64,000 bases of DNA from Gambelia wislizenii. Its lineage: Eukaryota > Chordata > Lepidosauria > Squamata > Crotaphytidae. Shown piece after piece: positions 62,560-64,000 of this stretch (its first letter is position 1; every line of letters starts with the position of its first letter). The stretch is taken from contig JAUMIR010000003.1 in NCBI GenBank assembly GCA_030847615.1, positions 70,814,001-70,878,000 on the forward strand, in the 5' to 3' direction. A program made the translations under genes and the position numbers. The notes under the pieces were generated by a model, which was not told where the DNA came from, did not search any database, and worked only from the letters and a program-made list of their open reading frames with translations.

Positions 62560-64000
62560 TTCGTCATACCTGCACTTCCTGAATGCTCAGCATTCAATTT
62601 CCAGGCAGCTAGGTTTAACCATGGGATGTCCGGGTGAAGCAGTGGTCCCTGAGACAATAGTTCCAGTCTCTGGGGAAGCCGCCAGGGTTGTTCCTGAGTC
62701 CACTCCATCAGGTCTGAGAACCAAGGTCTTCTTGGCCAATAGGGTGCAATCATACCACCTGAGATCCCTCCTCTCTCACCTTCCTGAATACTTTGGCTAT
62801 CAGAGGAAAAAGGTAGAGGAAAAAGTGGGAAGATACAGGAGGCCCCGTGGCCAAGAGATCTGTAGAGCATCCATCCCCTCCGCTTGGGGGTGATAGAACC
62901 TGGTGAAGAATCTGTGAGTCTTCGCTTTGTTTGGAGAGGCAAACATGTCTGCCACCATCTGACCATCTGACCGAACTTGTCTATCAGCTGGTTGAAGACT
63001 TGCTGATTCAATGACTACTTGCCTGGAAGAATCTTGTTCTTGCTGAGAAAGTCCACTTGCAGGTTGGATAAACCGTGGATGTGTTGGGCTGAGATGGAGG
63101 CCACTGTCACCTCTGCCCAGCCAAACAGGAGGTCCGCCTCGGACTGTAGAGTCCTCGACCTCGTGCCTCCTTGTTTGGCGATGTAGGAGCACGTTGTGGT
63201 GTTGTCAGTGAGAATCCTGACATGCTTTCCTTTTAGCAGCCCTTGGAAGTGGATGAGCGCCAGGCATGCTGGTCTTAACTCCAGCCAATTTATGCTGTGG
63301 ACCCTTTCCTCTGGGCTCCACTTTCCTTGGACTAAGTTGCCTTGGCAGTGTGTGCCCCACCCCGACAGACTGGCATTGGAGACTACTGTAATCTGATGGG
63401 GAAAAGTCCAAGGGGATCCCCATGCCAGGATCCTGCTCCTTGTCCACCACAGAATGGACAATCTGACATTCGGGGGTAGGCGAAGCCACATGGGTTTCCT
63501 GAGCGAAATCTGAGGCTGGTATAGATTCAGGAAAGCCTGCAGAGGGTCTGAGTGAAATCTGGCCCAGGGAACAATCATGATGACTGACACCATGAGTCCC
63601 AGGAGGCGAGATAGCTGCATTAGTGGAACTTTGGCCTTTGAGAGGATGAGAAGATCTTCTCTCCTGATTGCCTGCTGGTGATCCTCTGAAAAGAATATCA
63701 TCCCTGACCTGGTGTTGATCATGGTCCCCAGGTGCGTGATGGTCTGGGAGGGAACCAGGGAGCTCTTCTTGAAGTTGATCAGAAACCTGTGTTCCTGGAG
63801 ACAGCACTGTGGTCTCTAGATCCTTTCTCACTTTCTGTCTGGAGGGAGCCCTCAGAAGAATGTCATCCAGGTAGGGGTAAAGGTGAATGCCTCATTGTCT
63901 GAGGCAGGCCACCACTGCTACCATCACCTTTGTGAATACCCTTGAGGCCGAAGCGAGACTGAAGGGTAGGGCTCTGAACTGGAAATGAAGATGGTCCACC
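62560..64000 (-). pseudogene. DIRS-type retrotransposon, RT–RNase H fragment
   Basis: Reading leftwards: HLYPYLDDILLRAPSRQ (RT YLDD box, about 63850–63890), LSRLLGLMVSVIMIVPWARF, RNase H region SNASLSGWGTHCQGNLVQG and LTDNTTTCSYIAKQGG, then in shifted frames ADMFASPNKAKTHRFFTRF and APYWPRRPWFSDLME. This order is typical of DIRS1-like elements. Stops and frameshifts make it inactive. The tyrosine recombinase part is absent at the left; the element continues beyond the window at right. Confidence 0.8.

Overview
This is vertebrate nuclear DNA, most likely from a squamate reptile (lizard-like). The genes are split by GT–AG introns. The repeats are of squamate type: tRNA-derived SINEs, CR1, L2, a Tx1-like LINE, Penelope-like elements, DIRS and Ty1/copia fragments, and many short inverted-repeat DNA elements. 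No bacterial gene, CRISPR array, operon or free-standing RNA gene was seen.

Layout. (1) 249–7281, + strand: the last four coding exons of a type II diacylglycerol kinase, best matching DGKD, including its whole C-terminal SAM domain. A transposon-poor stretch that looks like 3'UTR follows, to about 10.75 kb. (2) 19734–34286, + strand: a complete eight-exon protein C gene (PROC, 425 codons plus stop). (3) 37942–54462, + strand: a second complete eight-exon vitamin K-dependent protease gene (515 codons plus stop), a tandem paralogue of the factor IX/X/VII group. (4) 61091–61216, – strand: the terminal coding exon of IWS1, transcribed towards the proteases. PROC next to IWS1 is also the human arrangement; DGKD next to PROC, as far as I recall, is not.

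Both proteases keep the exon plan of the coagulation family, and every exon junction joins in frame. The plan is signal peptide | propeptide+Gla | 25-nt stack exon | EGF1 | EGF2 | linker/activation | His57 exon | Asp102/Ser195 exon. Both encode gamma-carboxylated, secreted, probably liver-made zymogens. They differ from textbook relatives exactly where activation and catalysis are set. PROC has a very short linker, no KR pair, Lys at the activation P1 position, Ala at chymotrypsin position 193, and an extra Gla-domain cysteine. The second protease has an 85-residue activation peptide with 18 acidic residues, five N-glycosylation sequons and no Lys or Arg before its final Gly-Pro-Arg. It also carries a factor VII/X-type C22–C27 cysteine pair and Lys192.

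Introns and intergenic DNA are full of nested mobile elements: Penelope inside CR1, L2 inside Penelope, a Penelope palindrome inside a TIR element, SINE inside a TIR element, and a copia gag inside a TIR element. Two unexplained exact direct repeats (25 and 27 bp) lie in or just after PROC. One of them flanks a 111-bp copy of sequence found about 600 bp upstream.
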